64,000 nucleotides of DNA from Psychrobacillus vulpis (GCF_006861825.1 NZ_VDGI01000010.1:58156-122155); one strand, 5' to 3'; positions 18,359 to 28,066 are shown, numbered from the stretch's first letter. Translations and numbers: made by a program. The notes: generated by a model not told the origin, from the sequence alone.

Positions 18359-18757
18359 ATGGGCACTGAAAAACTGTCTATTTTAGAATAAATACTTTTT
18401 CATTTCTAGAAAATCGTTGAAAAAGGCGACACTCCAGCGGGAATAGTGTTAGTCGAAGACCTCGTAGCGAAGCGAGGAGACTGAGGCAACGCCCGCGGAA
18501 AGGGAGGCCACTGAAAAAGTCACTTTTTTTCAAAAAATAAAAACGAAATCCCATAATTCCTTCACTTTTTAGGGTGTTTATGGGGACGTCATGCCAATTT
18601 TGATACAAATATACTTCTCAAGTGGTGACTTTATTTTCTGAATTTTTGTTTTTCAGTGGCCTCCGGAAAGGGAGCCGTTTCAACGATTTTCTTATTTATA
18701 GGGTAATGTATAGCTCCGTATAGCAAAGCAAATTATAGAGACTTTTTCAGTGCCTTC
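18359..18757 (+). mobile_element. Middle unit (family B) inserted into the family A core
   Basis: The 399-bp segment has terminal repeats GGCACTGAAAAA (18362) and TTTTTCAGTGCC (ending 18754). It is flanked by the direct repeat AAGCAGAG (18351-18358 and 18758-18765). Removing it and one repeat restores an uninterrupted family A core like the one at 31559-31686, so AAGCAGAG is a target duplication. Its own core is bounded by AAAATCGTTGAAA and TTTCAACGATTTT, and is in turn split by a 157-bp element. Confidence 0.75.
18507..18663 (+). mobile_element. Inner 157-bp element inserted into the family B core
   Basis: Perfect 12-bp terminal inverted repeats GCCACTGAAAAA and TTTTTCAGTGGC bound an AT-rich interior without a gene. 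It is flanked by an 11-base direct repeat CGGAAAGGGAG (18496-18506 and 18664-18674). It occupies the same position in the family B core as the IS1182-type element at 63211. Confidence 0.75.
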
Positions 18758-18873
18758 AAGCAGAGCGAAGGAGGAGGCTCGTCGCTCGCCCGCGGAAAGC
18801 GAATGCCAAAGCGCTAAATTCTCTTAGGACTATTTGATAGATAATTTATTTGAATGACACTTTTTCAGTGCCC

Positions 18874-18996
18874 TTGAAGTGGGGAGGCTGCGGCAACGCC
18901 CGCGGAAAGGGAGCCACTTCAACGATTTTCTTATCTATTTGGTTATTGTAGAACTCCATCTGAAAAGCTGATTATAGGGACTTTTCCAGTGCCCTC
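18874..18996 (+). repeat. Right half of another family B unit
   Basis: The stretch from GAAGTGGGGAGGCTG through CGCCCGCGGAAAGGGAG and CCACTTCAACGATTTT to CTTTTCCAGTGCCCTC repeats the right half of the family B unit with some changes. No left half is seen before 18232. Its first bases (GAAGTGGGGAG) match the core sequence next to which the outer unit sits at 62934, so it is probably the far side of an old insertion. Confidence 0.65.
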
Positions 18997-19042
18997 GAAA
19001 AAAGGGTGTAGGGGCGTGAAAGAGTCACGCCCCTACACCCTT
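18996..19042 (-). terminator. Terminator for the minus-strand rnhC-GNAT unit
   Basis: A perfect 18-bp stem (AAGGGTGTAGGGGCGTGA with TCACGCCCCTACACCCTT, loop of 5) is followed on the minus strand by TTTTTT. It lies about 100 bases after the GNAT stop codon. Confidence 0.85.
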
Positions 19043-19144
19043 AAGTTACGAAAACGATGCAGTGAACCTTTCGTCCAAAGCGAACCGAAAACGTACAAGA
19101 ACAAAAGCCTCGATTATTCTTAATTATTTTTAATCCATTAACCG

Positions 19145-19648
19145 TTAAATTGTGTACTCATAATATGGTTCCTCTTGTTCTGTATCATCGAACCATTTCA
19201 TTCCTTTATATGAAAAACCAATTTTCTCTAAAATCTTTAAAGATCCTTCATTTTCGAGGCTTGCAGAAGCTGTTACAATCTGTACTAATCCATTGTTCTT
19301 AGCTAAATCTAAGCAAGCATTTGCAGCTTCTGTTGCAAAGCCTTTTCCCCAAGAACTCTTACGAAAATGATAGATTAACTCGACTTCCTTTAATGGACCA
19401 ACTATGTTGAACCCTGATGCACCAATAATTTCATCCGTTTCTTTGTCTTTCACTGCATAGACAGATAATCCGTTTATTTCATGACATTTGCGATATGCCT
19501 GAATAACTTTAAGTAATACATCATGTGGAGATGCTCCATTGCACTGTACCATAACTTCTTCATTACCCCAAAACTGTTTAGAAGACTCTAAATGAGATTC
19601 TTCAAACACACATAAACATAGACGTTCTGTTTCATAAACAATTACCAT
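19145..19648 (-). CDS. GNAT-family N-acetyltransferase (RimJ/RimL type)
   Basis: The 167-residue protein starts VYETERLCLCVFEESHLE, as RimJ/RimL-type acetyltransferases do. The acetyl-CoA loop region reads KSSWGKGFATEAANACLDLA, followed by a SLENEGSLKILEKIGF segment, the classic motif B of the family. The acceptor substrate is unknown; relatives modify ribosomal protein N-termini or small molecules. It lies 17 bases downstream of rnhC on the same strand and is probably co-transcribed with it. Confidence 0.85.
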   Translation of the reverse strand: MVIVYETERLCLCVFEESHLESSKQFWGNEEVMVQCNGASPHDVLLKVIQAYRKCHEINGLSVYAVKDKETDEIIGASGFNIVGPLKEVELIYHFRKSSWGKGFATEAANACLDLAKNNGLVQIVTASASLENEGSLKILEKIGFSYKGMKWFDDTEQEEPYYEYTI

Positions 19649-19665
19649 TTACTTCACTCCGATCA

Positions 19666-20604
19666 TCAAAATCTTTTCTTATCCGCAAGTTTCATAGCTT
19701 TTTGTGTGTTGGCAAAATGCCATTTTGTGATGGATTTTAAAAATTCTGCTCCATGTTTTAAATAAATTTTTGCTGCGATTTCATCAACTTTTGAGCTTGC
19801 CCCTTTAGGAATGGTTGTATTAGCTATTTCACTAAGACGATCCATTTCTTTTAAAAATGCATATCTTGCAATAATGGAAGCTGCCGCAACAGATACATGT
19901 AATTGTTCAGCTTTTGTAGAAAATAACACATTTTCTCGAATGATTTCTTTTTCAGCTTTAATATGATTGTAATAAATACCACGCTCAGCAAATTGGTCAA
20001 TTAATATATAGTCAGGTTTTTGTGGTATCAATTTCTTCAGAACATGTCTAAGTGCTTGATTGTGCATGAGTGCTTTTATTTTCCCTTGAGACCACCCACG
20101 TGACTGAATATCATTGTATTTCTCGTTTTTCAATACAAGAACACTATGTGTTAAAATAGCCATTAAATCTGGTGCCATTTTACGCATAATATCATCCGTT
20201 AACATCTTGGAATCTTTCACACCGAGCTCTGTAAGGAGTTTAATTTGATCTGCTCGAACAAAACAAGCTGCAACTGTAATTGGCCCAAAATAATCACCAG
20301 TTCCAGTTTCATCTGAACCAATCACAGATAAAGAGGCAAAGTTAGGTGGTAATGTATCACCTTTTGTATTTGAACTAACGATTTTTTGAACAGAATTGTC
20401 GGAAGATCTCCACAATGATGCCTCTCGAGTAGCACCGTTTCCTTGAAACATTACTTTACCAGATTTGTAAATTGTAACAGCGGTATCTACTAGTTTAGCA
20501 GCGAAAACTACCCCAGGAGCAGACCTTTCTACTCTAAATTTTGAATAATGATCTTTTACTTTTTCTATTTCTGTTGGTTGTAATAATAATACTTCGTTGG
20601 ACAT
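19666..20604 (-). CDS. rnhC: Ribonuclease HIII
   Basis: The enzyme cuts RNA in RNA-DNA hybrids. The 312-residue protein has the N-terminal TBP-like substrate-binding domain (1-90) typical of HIII. The catalytic domain opens with GSDETGTGDYFGP (D98, E99) and has a third acid in YILIDQF (D203). AAAGGAA precedes the ATG. It is divergent from zapA, the same arrangement as in B. subtilis. Confidence 0.95.
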   Translation of the reverse strand: MSNEVLLLQPTEIEKVKDHYSKFRVERSAPGVVFAAKLVDTAVTIYKSGKVMFQGNGATREASLWRSSDNSVQKIVSSNTKGDTLPPNFASLSVIGSDETGTGDYFGPITVAACFVRADQIKLLTELGVKDSKMLTDDIMRKMAPDLMAILTHSVLVLKNEKYNDIQSRGWSQGKIKALMHNQALRHVLKKLIPQKPDYILIDQFAERGIYYNHIKAEKEIIRENVLFSTKAEQLHVSVAAASIIARYAFLKEMDRLSEIANTTIPKGASSKVDEIAAKIYLKHGAEFLKSITKWHFANTQKAMKLADKKRF

Positions 20605-20676
20605 TCGTATGTTCCTTTCTTCACATCATAATCTATTTCGTGTTATTATTAGAAATAGGATTTTTCTGGGGAGGGT

Positions 20677-20943
20677 ATGGCTTTGTCAGAACAACAAAAA
20701 ACAAAAATTTCTGTTGATATATATGGACAGAATTATATAATGGTAGGTTCCGAAACTTCTGGCCATATGAGACTTGTTGCCTCCATGGTGGATGATAAAA
20801 TGAGAGAAATTCATTCCCATAATGGTCATTTAGATATTGCAAAATTGGCGGTTCTTACAGCTGTTAATGCGGTTAATGATTACATAAAAGTAAAAGAGCA
20901 ATTAGAGCTTCTAGAAGAAGAATTAAAAAGGTTAAAGGACTGA
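20677..20943 (+). CDS. zapA: Cell division protein ZapA
   Basis: This 88-residue FtsZ-ring stabiliser has the ZapA N-terminal fold ([17 protein letters not shown]) and a C-terminal coiled coil ([16 protein letters not shown]). GGGGAGGG precedes the ATG. cvpA begins 4 bases after its stop codon, so they are translated together. Confidence 0.93.
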   Translation: MALSEQQKTKISVDIYGQNYIMVGSETSGHMRLVASMVDDKMREIHSHNGHLDIAKLAVLTAVNAVNDYIKVKEQLELLEEELKRLKD

Positions 20944-20947
20944 AAAA

Positions 20948-21490
20948 ATGTTAGATATTCTTATTTTGATACTACTTGTAGCTGGATTAATAACAGGTGC
21001 AAGACGTGGATTAATCGTCCAGCTTATTCATATGACTGGTTTTATTATTGCACTCATCGTATCTTATACTTATTATAAACCACTAGCAGAAAAATTTGTT
21101 TTATGGATTCCGTTTCCAGCAGTAACTGCTAGTTCAAAACTAACGATCGCTGTAGAAAGTTTGGAATTAGATCAGACTTTTTATCGAATTATTGCATTTG
21201 CACTTATATTTATTGTAGTGAAATTTGCTCTGCAATTATTAGCATCTATGTTTGACTTTTTAAAGTATTTACCAATACTTGGATTTGTCAGTAATATGGT
21301 TGGAGCAGTGTTAGGATTCATCGAATTTTACTTTATTATATTTGTTCTGCTATACGTACTTGCCTTATTACCTATCGAATTTATTCAAAATTTAATATCC
21401 AGTTCGATTTTAACTGATTGGATGCTTGACCATACGCCAATCCTATCTGAAACGGTGAAAAATTGGTGGTATATATATATAGAAAAGTGA
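20948..21490 (+). CDS. CvpA-family membrane protein
   Basis: The 180-residue protein has four hydrophobic spans and the CvpA pattern starting LDILILILLVAGLITGARRGLIVQLIHM, equivalent to B. subtilis YshB. CvpA proteins are linked with colicin V production and envelope homeostasis in other bacteria; the role in Bacillales is unclear. It lies between zapA and polX in the conserved order. Confidence 0.88.
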   Translation: MLDILILILLVAGLITGARRGLIVQLIHMTGFIIALIVSYTYYKPLAEKFVLWIPFPAVTASSKLTIAVESLELDQTFYRIIAFALIFIVVKFALQLLASMFDFLKYLPILGFVSNMVGAVLGFIEFYFIIFVLLYVLALLPIEFIQNLISSSILTDWMLDHTPILSETVKNWWYIYIEK

Positions 21491-21518
21491 CTTCTCTCAG
21501 TAGAGGGAAGTTTTTTTT
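21490..21518 (+). terminator. Terminator-like hairpin between cvpA and polX
   Basis: ACTTCTCTC and GAGGGAAGT pair (one G-U) with an AGTA loop, followed by T8. The hairpin begins at the last base of cvpA. polX starts only 20 bases later, so it probably reduces rather than abolishes read-through. Confidence 0.75.
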
Positions 21519-21538
21519 GAATGAAGGGAGTTCTTATC

Positions 21539-23242
21539 TTGGATAAAAAGACAATCATTAAAACGTTAGAGAAAATTGCATTATACATGGAGTTGCAAGG
21601 AGAAAATCCATTTAAAGTTTCTGCGTTTCGCAAGGCTGCACAAGTTTTAGAGTTAGATGCTCGTAGTCTTACGGAAATGGATAATATTTTAACTTTAAAG
21701 GGGATAGGTGCCGCAACTGGTGCAGTTATCGAAGATTTAATAAACCACGGAGAGTCCTCCTTGTTAATAGAACTCCAAAACAAGGTACCGAGTGGTTTGC
21801 TACCCTTATTAAAATTACCGGGACTTGGTGGTAAGAAAATTGCGAAACTCTATAAAGAATTACAAATTGACTCAATTGAATCGCTAAAAGAAGCGTGTGA
21901 AGCAAAGAAAGTTCAAACATTGGCTGGATTTGCTGCGAAAACAGAGGAAAAAATATTACTTGAGATTGAAGCATTGCAAACAAAACCAGAACGAACTGCA
22001 GTATGGCAATTGGAACCAATTGTTGAGATGATAGAGAGAAAGCTAAAGACAATAACTAAGATTGCGAAATTTTCCGTAGCAGGTTCTTATCGAAGAATAA
22101 AAGAAGCTAGTAAAGATATAGATTTTATTATTGCTACCAGTTCACCAAAAGAAGTCCGTGATGAGCTATTAAATGAATTGCCTATTTTAAAAACTATTGC
22201 AGCTGGTGATACGAAGGTTTCAGTGACGTTGGATGTAGAAAACGAAGTAGATGTCGATTTCAGACTAGTTGAGTTGCATCAATATGCTTCTGCACTTAAT
22301 CATTTCACAGGTTCGAAAGACCATAATATTAAAATGAGACAAATCGCAAAAGAACAAGGGAAGAAAATAAGTGAGTATGGTGTTGAGTTAGAAGATGGGA
22401 ATATGCAGCATTTTCACTCAGAGGAAGATTTCTATGCTTATTTCGATTTGCCATTTATTCCACCAACTGTTCGAGAAGACGGTTCTGAATTCACTAAACT
22501 CGATCAACTTCCATTTCTTGTAGAATTGGATGATATAAAAGGTGACTTCCATATGCATACGACTTGGTCGGATGGGGCTCATTCAATCGAAGAGATGGTG
22601 GAAGCTTGCCGTCAAAAAGGATATTCGCATGTTGTGATTACTGATCACTCCGATTATTTAAAAGTAGCAAATGGTCTTTCTAAAGAGAGATTATTACACC
22701 AAATAGAAATAATACGCAGCTTAAATGAAAAATATAAAGATATAGAAATACTTGCAGGTACCGAAATGGATATACTTCCAGATGGATCGCTTGATTTTGA
22801 AGATGAAGTATTACAGCAATTGGATTTTGTTATTGCTTCCATCCACTCGAGTTTTAGTCAGCCACAAGAAAAAATAATGGAGCGCTTATTCCATGCTATC
22901 AAAAACCCAAACGTGGATATGATTGCTCATCCAACGGGTAGAATTATTGAACAACGAAATGGGTATAATCCGGATGTACCAACGCTTATTGAGTGGGCAA
23001 AAGAGTATGGGAAAATTTTAGAATTAAATGCAAATCCATATCGTCTTGATCTACAAACTGAATACTTAAAATTAGCGAAGGAAAAAGGCGTGCCAATTGC
23101 AATCAATACGGATGCACACCATATAAATCAACTAAAATACATGGATATTGGCGTTCGTTATGCGCAAAAAGCATGGTTACACAAAGAAAACGTTGTGAAT
23201 ACTTGGACACTAGAGAAGTTCATGCATTATATAACGAAATAA
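21539..23242 (+). CDS. polX: Family X DNA polymerase / 3'-5' exonuclease PolX
   Basis: The 567-residue repair polymerase has an N-terminal helix-hairpin-helix pol beta domain (LPGLGGKKIAKLYKEL) and a nucleotidyltransferase core (FSVAGSYRR...KDIDFII). A C-terminal PHP exonuclease domain carries the HMHTTWSDGAH and VITDHSD metal motifs. The family fills short gaps in base-excision repair. I use TTG at 21539, which has AAGGGAG 8 bases before it; the ATG at 21521 would place that ribosome site inside the gene. mutS2 follows after 15 bases. Confidence 0.94.
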   Translation: MDKKTIIKTLEKIALYMELQGENPFKVSAFRKAAQVLELDARSLTEMDNILTLKGIGAATGAVIEDLINHGESSLLIELQNKVPSGLLPLLKLPGLGGKKIAKLYKELQIDSIESLKEACEAKKVQTLAGFAAKTEEKILLEIEALQTKPERTAVWQLEPIVEMIERKLKTITKIAKFSVAGSYRRIKEASKDIDFIIATSSPKEVRDELLNELPILKTIAAGDTKVSVTLDVENEVDVDFRLVELHQYASALNHFTGSKDHNIKMRQIAKEQGKKISEYGVELEDGNMQHFHSEEDFYAYFDLPFIPPTVREDGSEFTKLDQLPFLVELDDIKGDFHMHTTWSDGAHSIEEMVEACRQKGYSHVVITDHSDYLKVANGLSKERLLHQIEIIRSLNEKYKDIEILAGTEMDILPDGSLDFEDEVLQQLDFVIASIHSSFSQPQEKIMERLFHAIKNPNVDMIAHPTGRIIEQRNGYNPDVPTLIEWAKEYGKILELNANPYRLDLQTEYLKLAKEKGVPIAINTDAHHINQLKYMDIGVRYAQKAWLHKENVVNTWTLEKFMHYITK

Positions 23243-23257
23243 TTAGGAGGTGCTACA

Positions 23258-25621
23258 GTGATAGCTGAAAGAGCACTGAAAACATTAGAATATTATAAAA
23301 TACGAGAAGAAATTGAGAAATACTGTACTTCTTCTGTTGGAAAAACGCATATAGAGAAACTAGTTCCTTCCGTGGATTTAGAGGAAGTGACAAAGCTTTT
23401 GGAAGAAATGGACGAAGGACTAACTGTACTCCGACTAAGAGGAAATGTGCCAATGGGTGGTATTACAGATATTCGCCCCCACGCAAAACGCGCACAAATA
23501 GGCGGGATGCTAAGTCCTTTAGAATTAATGGAAACAGCAAGTACTATTCGAGCAAGTAAAATTTTACGACAGTTTTTAGAAAATGTTGCAGAAACAGAAG
23601 ATGTAGGGATTCCTCATTTTCTAGAGAAAAAGGATGCCATGCCAATATTAACTGCACTTGAGCATGAAATAAATGATTGTATTGATGAAAATGGAGCAGT
23701 TTTAGATAGCGCAAGCCCTACTTTACGTTCGATTCGTCAACAACTTCGTATTCAAGTTAGCAGAGTTCGTGAAAAATTAGAAAGTTATACTCGTGGTGCA
23801 AATGCATCCAAAATGCTTTCTGATTCTATTATTACCATCCGAAACGATCGATATGTAATTCCGGTGAAGTCTGAATACCGAAGCCATTATGGTGGGATTA
23901 TTCACGATCAATCATCTTCAGGTCAAACATTATTCATAGAACCTTCTGCTGTTGTCCAACTGAATAATGATATTCGTGGTTTAAAAGTAAAAGAACAAGA
24001 AGAAATAGAACGTATATTAATCAAACTAACTGCAGAAGTAGAACTAGTTGGACATGAGATTTTCTTATTAGTAAATATTTTAGGTGAAATGGACGCTATT
24101 TTAGCCAAAGCAAAATATGGACAAGCTGAGAAATGTACAATGCCTAGAATTAATAATGCTGGCTATATTCGTTTGGTAAAAGCAAGACACCCTCTAATTC
24201 CAATGGATATTGCTGTAACGAATACAATCGAATTCGGAAAGGACATCACTGCCATCGTAATTACTGGCCCAAATACAGGTGGTAAAACAGTGACACTTAA
24301 AACCGTGGGCTTATGTACTTTAATGGCCCAAAGTGGAATACCTATTCCTGCACTGGATGGATCAGAAGTTGCCTTATTTGAGTCAGTATTTGCAGATATC
24401 GGAGACGAACAATCTATCGAGCAAAGCTTAAGTACATTTTCATCCCATATGGTTAATATTGTTGATATTTTAAAGAAGTATGATGAAAAATCATTAATAA
24501 TATTTGATGAGCTTGGTGCTGGAACAGATCCACAAGAAGGAGCAGCACTTGCCATTTCTATTTTAGATGCAGTTCATGGAACCGGTGCGCGAGTTATGGC
24601 TACAACCCACTATCCTGAGCTAAAAGCCTACGGATATAATCGTCCGGGAGTTGCAAATGCAAGTGTAGAGTTTGATATAGAAACTTTGAGTCCAACATAC
24701 AAATTACTAATCGGAGTACCTGGACGAAGTAATGCATTTGAAATATCTGAGCGCCTTGGTCTTCCAGGACATATTATATCGCAAGCTCAATCTTTCACTG
24801 GAACAGATCGTGGAGAAGTAAATTCAATGATTGCTTCTTTAGAAGAAAGTAGAAGACGTGCAGAAAAAGATGCAGAAGAAACAGAAGATCAATTAGAAGA
24901 AGCACGTAAAGTTAAAGAAGAACTCGAACAAAAACTTGCACAACTTGAATTGAAAAAAGAACAATTAGAGCAAAAAGCGAAGGAAAAAGCGAAGAAAATA
25001 GTAGAGGAAGCAAGACGTGAGGCAGATGAAATAATTAGCGAGTTACGCAAAATGCAGTCTAATACGCATAAGCTCATAAAAGATCATGAGCTTATTGATG
25101 CAAAGAAACGTTTAGATGAGGCTCTTCCGAGCAATCCAGTATTGAAAAAACAGAAGAAATTGAATGAACTTACAAAAGAACTCAAAGCAGGCGATGAAGT
25201 TAAAGTATTGAGTTTTGGTCAAAAAGGTACATTGCTTGAGAAACTCTCTAAGTCCGAATGGTCAGTCCAAATTGGTATGTTGAAAATGAAATTAGACGAA
25301 GCAGACTTAGAATTTATTAAACCTGAAAAGCAAAAACAAACAGTATCCGTAAATGCTGTAAGAGGAAGAGATTCTCATGTTAAGTTAGAGCTCGACCTCC
25401 GTGGGGAAAGATATGAAGATGCACTAATACGGGCAGAGAAATATTTAGATGATGCAATTCTTGCAAACTATCCGCGCGTATCCATAATTCATGGTAAAGG
25501 CACTGGGGTACTAAGACAAGCAATTCAACAATATTTGAAAAACCATTCTCGTGTGAAAAGTTATCGATTTGGAGAAGCAGGAGAAGGAGGATATGGAGTA
25601 ACTGTTGTTGAATTAAAATAA
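23258..25621 (+). CDS. mutS2: Endonuclease MutS2
   Basis: The 787-residue protein has the MutS core without a mismatch-recognition domain. Walker A GPNTGGKT is followed by [13 protein letters not shown] long coiled coil (about 515-625) precedes a C-terminal Smr nuclease domain (712-787) with [11 protein letters not shown] and HGKGTG. MutS2 acts on recombination intermediates and, in B. subtilis, on collided ribosomes. The start is GTG, with TTAGGAGG 7 bases before it. Confidence 0.96.
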   Translation: MIAERALKTLEYYKIREEIEKYCTSSVGKTHIEKLVPSVDLEEVTKLLEEMDEGLTVLRLRGNVPMGGITDIRPHAKRAQIGGMLSPLELMETASTIRASKILRQFLENVAETEDVGIPHFLEKKDAMPILTALEHEINDCIDENGAVLDSASPTLRSIRQQLRIQVSRVREKLESYTRGANASKMLSDSIITIRNDRYVIPVKSEYRSHYGGIIHDQSSSGQTLFIEPSAVVQLNNDIRGLKVKEQEEIERILIKLTAEVELVGHEIFLLVNILGEMDAILAKAKYGQAEKCTMPRINNAGYIRLVKARHPLIPMDIAVTNTIEFGKDITAIVITGPNTGGKTVTLKTVGLCTLMAQSGIPIPALDGSEVALFESVFADIGDEQSIEQSLSTFSSHMVNIVDILKKYDEKSLIIFDELGAGTDPQEGAALAISILDAVHGTGARVMATTHYPELKAYGYNRPGVANASVEFDIETLSPTYKLLIGVPGRSNAFEISERLGLPGHIISQAQSFTGTDRGEVNSMIASLEESRRRAEKDAEETEDQLEEARKVKEELEQKLAQLELKKEQLEQKAKEKAKKIVEEARREADEIISELRKMQSNTHKLIKDHELIDAKKRLDEALPSNPVLKKQKKLNELTKELKAGDEVKVLSFGQKGTLLEKLSKSEWSVQIGMLKMKLDEADLEFIKPEKQKQTVSVNAVRGRDSHVKLELDLRGERYEDALIRAEKYLDDAILANYPRVSIIHGKGTGVLRQAIQQYLKNHSRVKSYRFGEAGEGGYGVTVVELK

Positions 25622-25689
25622 AAATGGAATCTTGAAACCTTATTTGATTATATACGTAAAGTTAGAAAAATTTAAAAGGGGTTTTTGGA

Positions 25690-26103
25690 ATGATACTTTC
25701 TAGTTTTTGGTCGAACCCACTCGTGGAGTCTGCTGGTTATTTTAGCGTAGTGTTATTATGCTTAGTTGTTTCCATGGTTTTATTTGAAATCGTTACAAAA
25801 TATAAAAACTGGGTCGAAATCAAAAACGGTAATATAGCTGTTGCTATGGCAACAGGAGGGAAGATATTTGGTGTATGTAATATTTTCCGCTATTCCATTG
25901 AACAGCATAATTCGTTCTTTGAAATGATTGGTTGGGGGCTTTTTGGTTTTTCGCTCCTTATCATTGCTTATTGGTTATTCGAATTTTTAACACCTACCTT
26001 TAATGTAGACAAGGAAATCGAAAATGACAATCGATCTGTTGGGTTTATTTCGCTTATTCTTTCAGTAGGTTTATCGTTTGTTATAGGTGCAAGTATATCG
26101 TAG
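25690..26103 (+). CDS. DUF350 membrane protein (YshE-like)
   Basis: The 137-residue protein has four membrane spans and DUF350 features: EIKNGNIAVAMATGGKIFGV in the first half and GWGLFGFSLLIIAYWLFEFL in the second. It corresponds to yshE, which has the same place after mutS2 in B. subtilis. Function is unknown. A 26-residue ORF follows after 11 bases. Confidence 0.85.
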   Translation: MILSSFWSNPLVESAGYFSVVLLCLVVSMVLFEIVTKYKNWVEIKNGNIAVAMATGGKIFGVCNIFRYSIEQHNSFFEMIGWGLFGFSLLIIAYWLFEFLTPTFNVDKEIENDNRSVGFISLILSVGLSFVIGASIS

Positions 26104-26114
26104 GAGAGAAAAGT

Positions 26115-26195
26115 ATGGAGAAACTTTCAAAAGTTTTAATCGCTGTAGGCATATGTTTTGTATTAATAGGAATAGTATATTTAGTAATGAATTAA
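26115..26195 (+). CDS. Small single-span membrane protein (26 aa)
   Basis: An ATG with TAGGAGAG 6 bases upstream opens a 26-codon frame. It has a short MEKLSK head and one hydrophobic span (VLIAVGICFVLIGIVYLVM). Its stop codon enters the terminator of the operon. The ribosome site, the clean membrane-span composition and the position inside the transcript support a real small gene. No function is known. Confidence 0.6.
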   Translation: MEKLSKVLIAVGICFVLIGIVYLVMN

Positions 26196-26226
26196 AGGAA
26201 TGAGTTTTCTGCTCATTCCTTTTTTT
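26194..26226 (+). terminator. Terminator of the zapA-yshE operon
   Basis: AAAGGAATGAG and CTCATTCCTTT form a perfect stem followed by T7. Confidence 0.93.
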
Positions 26227-26287
26227 AAACAAAATTGTTAACTCTCCAAGCATTTGTCTATCTAATTTTGCTTTTCTAAACAAGGAA

Positions 26288-26316
26288 TTGAATTGTCATT
26301 CATTATTCATTATAAT
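26288..26316 (+). promoter_or_regulatory. lcfA promoter with FadR-like operator
   Basis: TTGAAT and TATAAT are separated by 17 bases, a good sigma-A promoter. The inverted repeat TGAAT-N4-ATTCA (26289-26302) overlaps the -35 and spacer. The same TGAAT-N4-ATTCA pattern occurs at the fadR and thioesterase promoters in this window. Repression by FadR is inferred from B. subtilis, where lcfA is in the FadR regulon. Confidence 0.7.
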
Positions 26317-26364
26317 TAAAAATAGGAATATTCACGCAATTATAAAACAAAGGGGGTTTTTATA

Positions 26365-28059
26365 ATGACTGAAAAACGTTGGCTTTCCAATTATCCACCG
26401 GAAATTCCTCATACGCTTAACTATGAAGCTATTCCAGTTCAAGAGTATTTAACACGAGCGTTTAAAAAATTTCCGTCAAAAGTTGCGATACATTTCATGG
26501 GCAGAGATGTTACGTACAAAGAGCTATATGAATCATCGTTAAAGTTCGCTAATTACTTGAGGTCAATTGGTATTCGAAAAGGGGATCGAGTAGCAATCAT
26601 GCTGCCAAACTGTCCACAAGGGGTTATTGGGTACTATGGTGCATTGTATGCAGGGGCTATTGTAGTACAAACAAATCCATTGTACACTGAAAGAGAAATA
26701 TCATATCAAATGAAAGATTCCGGTGCTAAAGTAATTTTAGCTTTAGATATATTATTTCCAAGAATATCTAAAGTATTGAAGGAAACAGAATTAGAAAACA
26801 TTATAGTAACAGGTATTAAAGATTACTTACCTTTCCCGAAGAATTTAGTATATCCATTTATTCAGAAGAAGCAGTATGGATTTACAGTGAAAGTAGAACA
26901 TCGTGGAATGAATCATTTATTCTTGGAAATTATGAAAGTAGCAAACGTTACTCCTATTGAACAAGCATTTGATTTTGATGAGGATGTTGCACTTTTGCAA
27001 TATACAGGTGGAACAACTGGTTTTCCAAAAGGTGTCATGCTTACTCATAAAAACCTAATAGCCAACGCATCTATGTGTGATGCATGGCTTTATAAATGTA
27101 AAAAAGGTGAAGAAAGTATTTTAGGAATTCTACCATTCTTTCATGTATATGGGATGACTGCTGTTTTAATATTATCTGTTATGCTAGGAAATAGAATGAT
27201 ATTATTACCTAAGTTTGATGTTGAGACAGCACTCAAAACTATTGATAAGCAAAAACCAACATTGTTCCCAGGAGCTCCAACAATTTATATAGGTATATTA
27301 AATCATCCAGATGTCCAAAAATATGATTTATCCTCTATAGTTGCTTGTCTTAGTGGTTCAGCTGCGTTACCAGTAGAAATTCAAGAAAAATTTGAGAATG
27401 TAACAGGTGGTAGATTAGTAGAAGGATATGGATTAACAGAAACCTCACCCGTTACACATGCCAACTTAATTTATAGTGATGAACGAGTGAAAGGATCTGT
27501 TGGGATTCCTTGGCCAGATACAGATGCCGCAATTTTTAGTATCGATTCTACCACGCCGCTTCCTCCAGGTGAGATTGGAGAAATAGCTGTAAAAGGCCCT
27601 CAAGTAATGAAAGGTTATTGGAATCGTCCGGAAGATACGGAGATGACAATGCGAGAAGGATGGCTATTAACTGGTGATTTAGGATACATGGATGAAAGCG
27701 GTTTCTTTTACGTGGTAGACCGTAAGAAAGATATGATTATTGCAGGTGGATTTAATATTTACCCTCGTGATGTAGAGGAAGTTTTATATGAGCATCCAGC
27801 AATACAAGAATGTGTAGTTGCAGGTGTACCAGACCCATACCGTGGTGAAACTGTTAAGGCGTTTATAGTATTAAAAGATGGTGCAACCGTTACAGAAGAG
27901 GAGTTAAATAAATTTAGCCGTGACAATTTAGCTTCGTTTAAAGTTCCAAGAATTTATGAATTCAGAGCTGAGCTTCCAAAAACAGCTGTCGGAAAAATAT
28001 TAAGAAGAACACTTATAGAAGAAGAAAAAGAAAAGTTAAAACAAGTAGCAGAAGGTTAA
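26365..28059 (+). CDS. lcfA: Long-chain fatty-acid-CoA ligase
   Basis: This 564-residue AMP-forming acyl-CoA synthetase activates fatty acids for beta-oxidation. The AMP-binding P-loop reads YTGGTTGFPKGVMLTH. A later motif is VEGYGLTETSPVTH, and the C-terminal TGDLGYMD and KTAVGKILRR segments include the catalytic lysine near the end. AAGGGGG precedes the ATG. It is followed by fadR, fadB and etfBA, which together make a beta-oxidation locus. Confidence 0.95.
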   Translation: MTEKRWLSNYPPEIPHTLNYEAIPVQEYLTRAFKKFPSKVAIHFMGRDVTYKELYESSLKFANYLRSIGIRKGDRVAIMLPNCPQGVIGYYGALYAGAIVVQTNPLYTEREISYQMKDSGAKVILALDILFPRISKVLKETELENIIVTGIKDYLPFPKNLVYPFIQKKQYGFTVKVEHRGMNHLFLEIMKVANVTPIEQAFDFDEDVALLQYTGGTTGFPKGVMLTHKNLIANASMCDAWLYKCKKGEESILGILPFFHVYGMTAVLILSVMLGNRMILLPKFDVETALKTIDKQKPTLFPGAPTIYIGILNHPDVQKYDLSSIVACLSGSAALPVEIQEKFENVTGGRLVEGYGLTETSPVTHANLIYSDERVKGSVGIPWPDTDAAIFSIDSTTPLPPGEIGEIAVKGPQVMKGYWNRPEDTEMTMREGWLLTGDLGYMDESGFFYVVDRKKDMIIAGGFNIYPRDVEEVLYEHPAIQECVVAGVPDPYRGETVKAFIVLKDGATVTEEELNKFSRDNLASFKVPRIYEFRAELPKTAVGKILRRTLIEEEKEKLKQVAEG

Positions 28060-28066
28060 ATGAATA

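Larger units (their letters stand above)
18232..18873 (+). mobile_element. Outer unit (family A) of a nested inverted-repeat element stack
   Basis: Ends are GCCACTGAAAAA at 18232 and TTTTTCAGTGCCC ending at 18873. Inside them are a second inverted pair, AGAATTTAGCGC (18291-18302) and GCGCTAAATTCT (18811-18822), bounding a GC-rich palindromic core. The unit is split by another element (18359-18757). Without it the unit would be about 235 bp. It carries no gene. A second copy of its left part lies at 62935, and a decayed copy at 31500-31725. The terminal CACTGAAAAA matches the end beside the transposase at 63211, so this is probably a non-autonomous (MITE-like) element. Confidence 0.75.

Noticed and set aside
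18378..18608. 76-codon minus-strand ORF in the repeat stack
   Set aside because: It runs across the junctions of nested repeat units, has no ribosome site and reads low-complexity translation of the GC-rich core.
18232..18996. Possible CRISPR array because of many repeated blocks
   Set aside because: Blocks are of unequal length, inverted and nested, without regular spacers; no cas genes are present.
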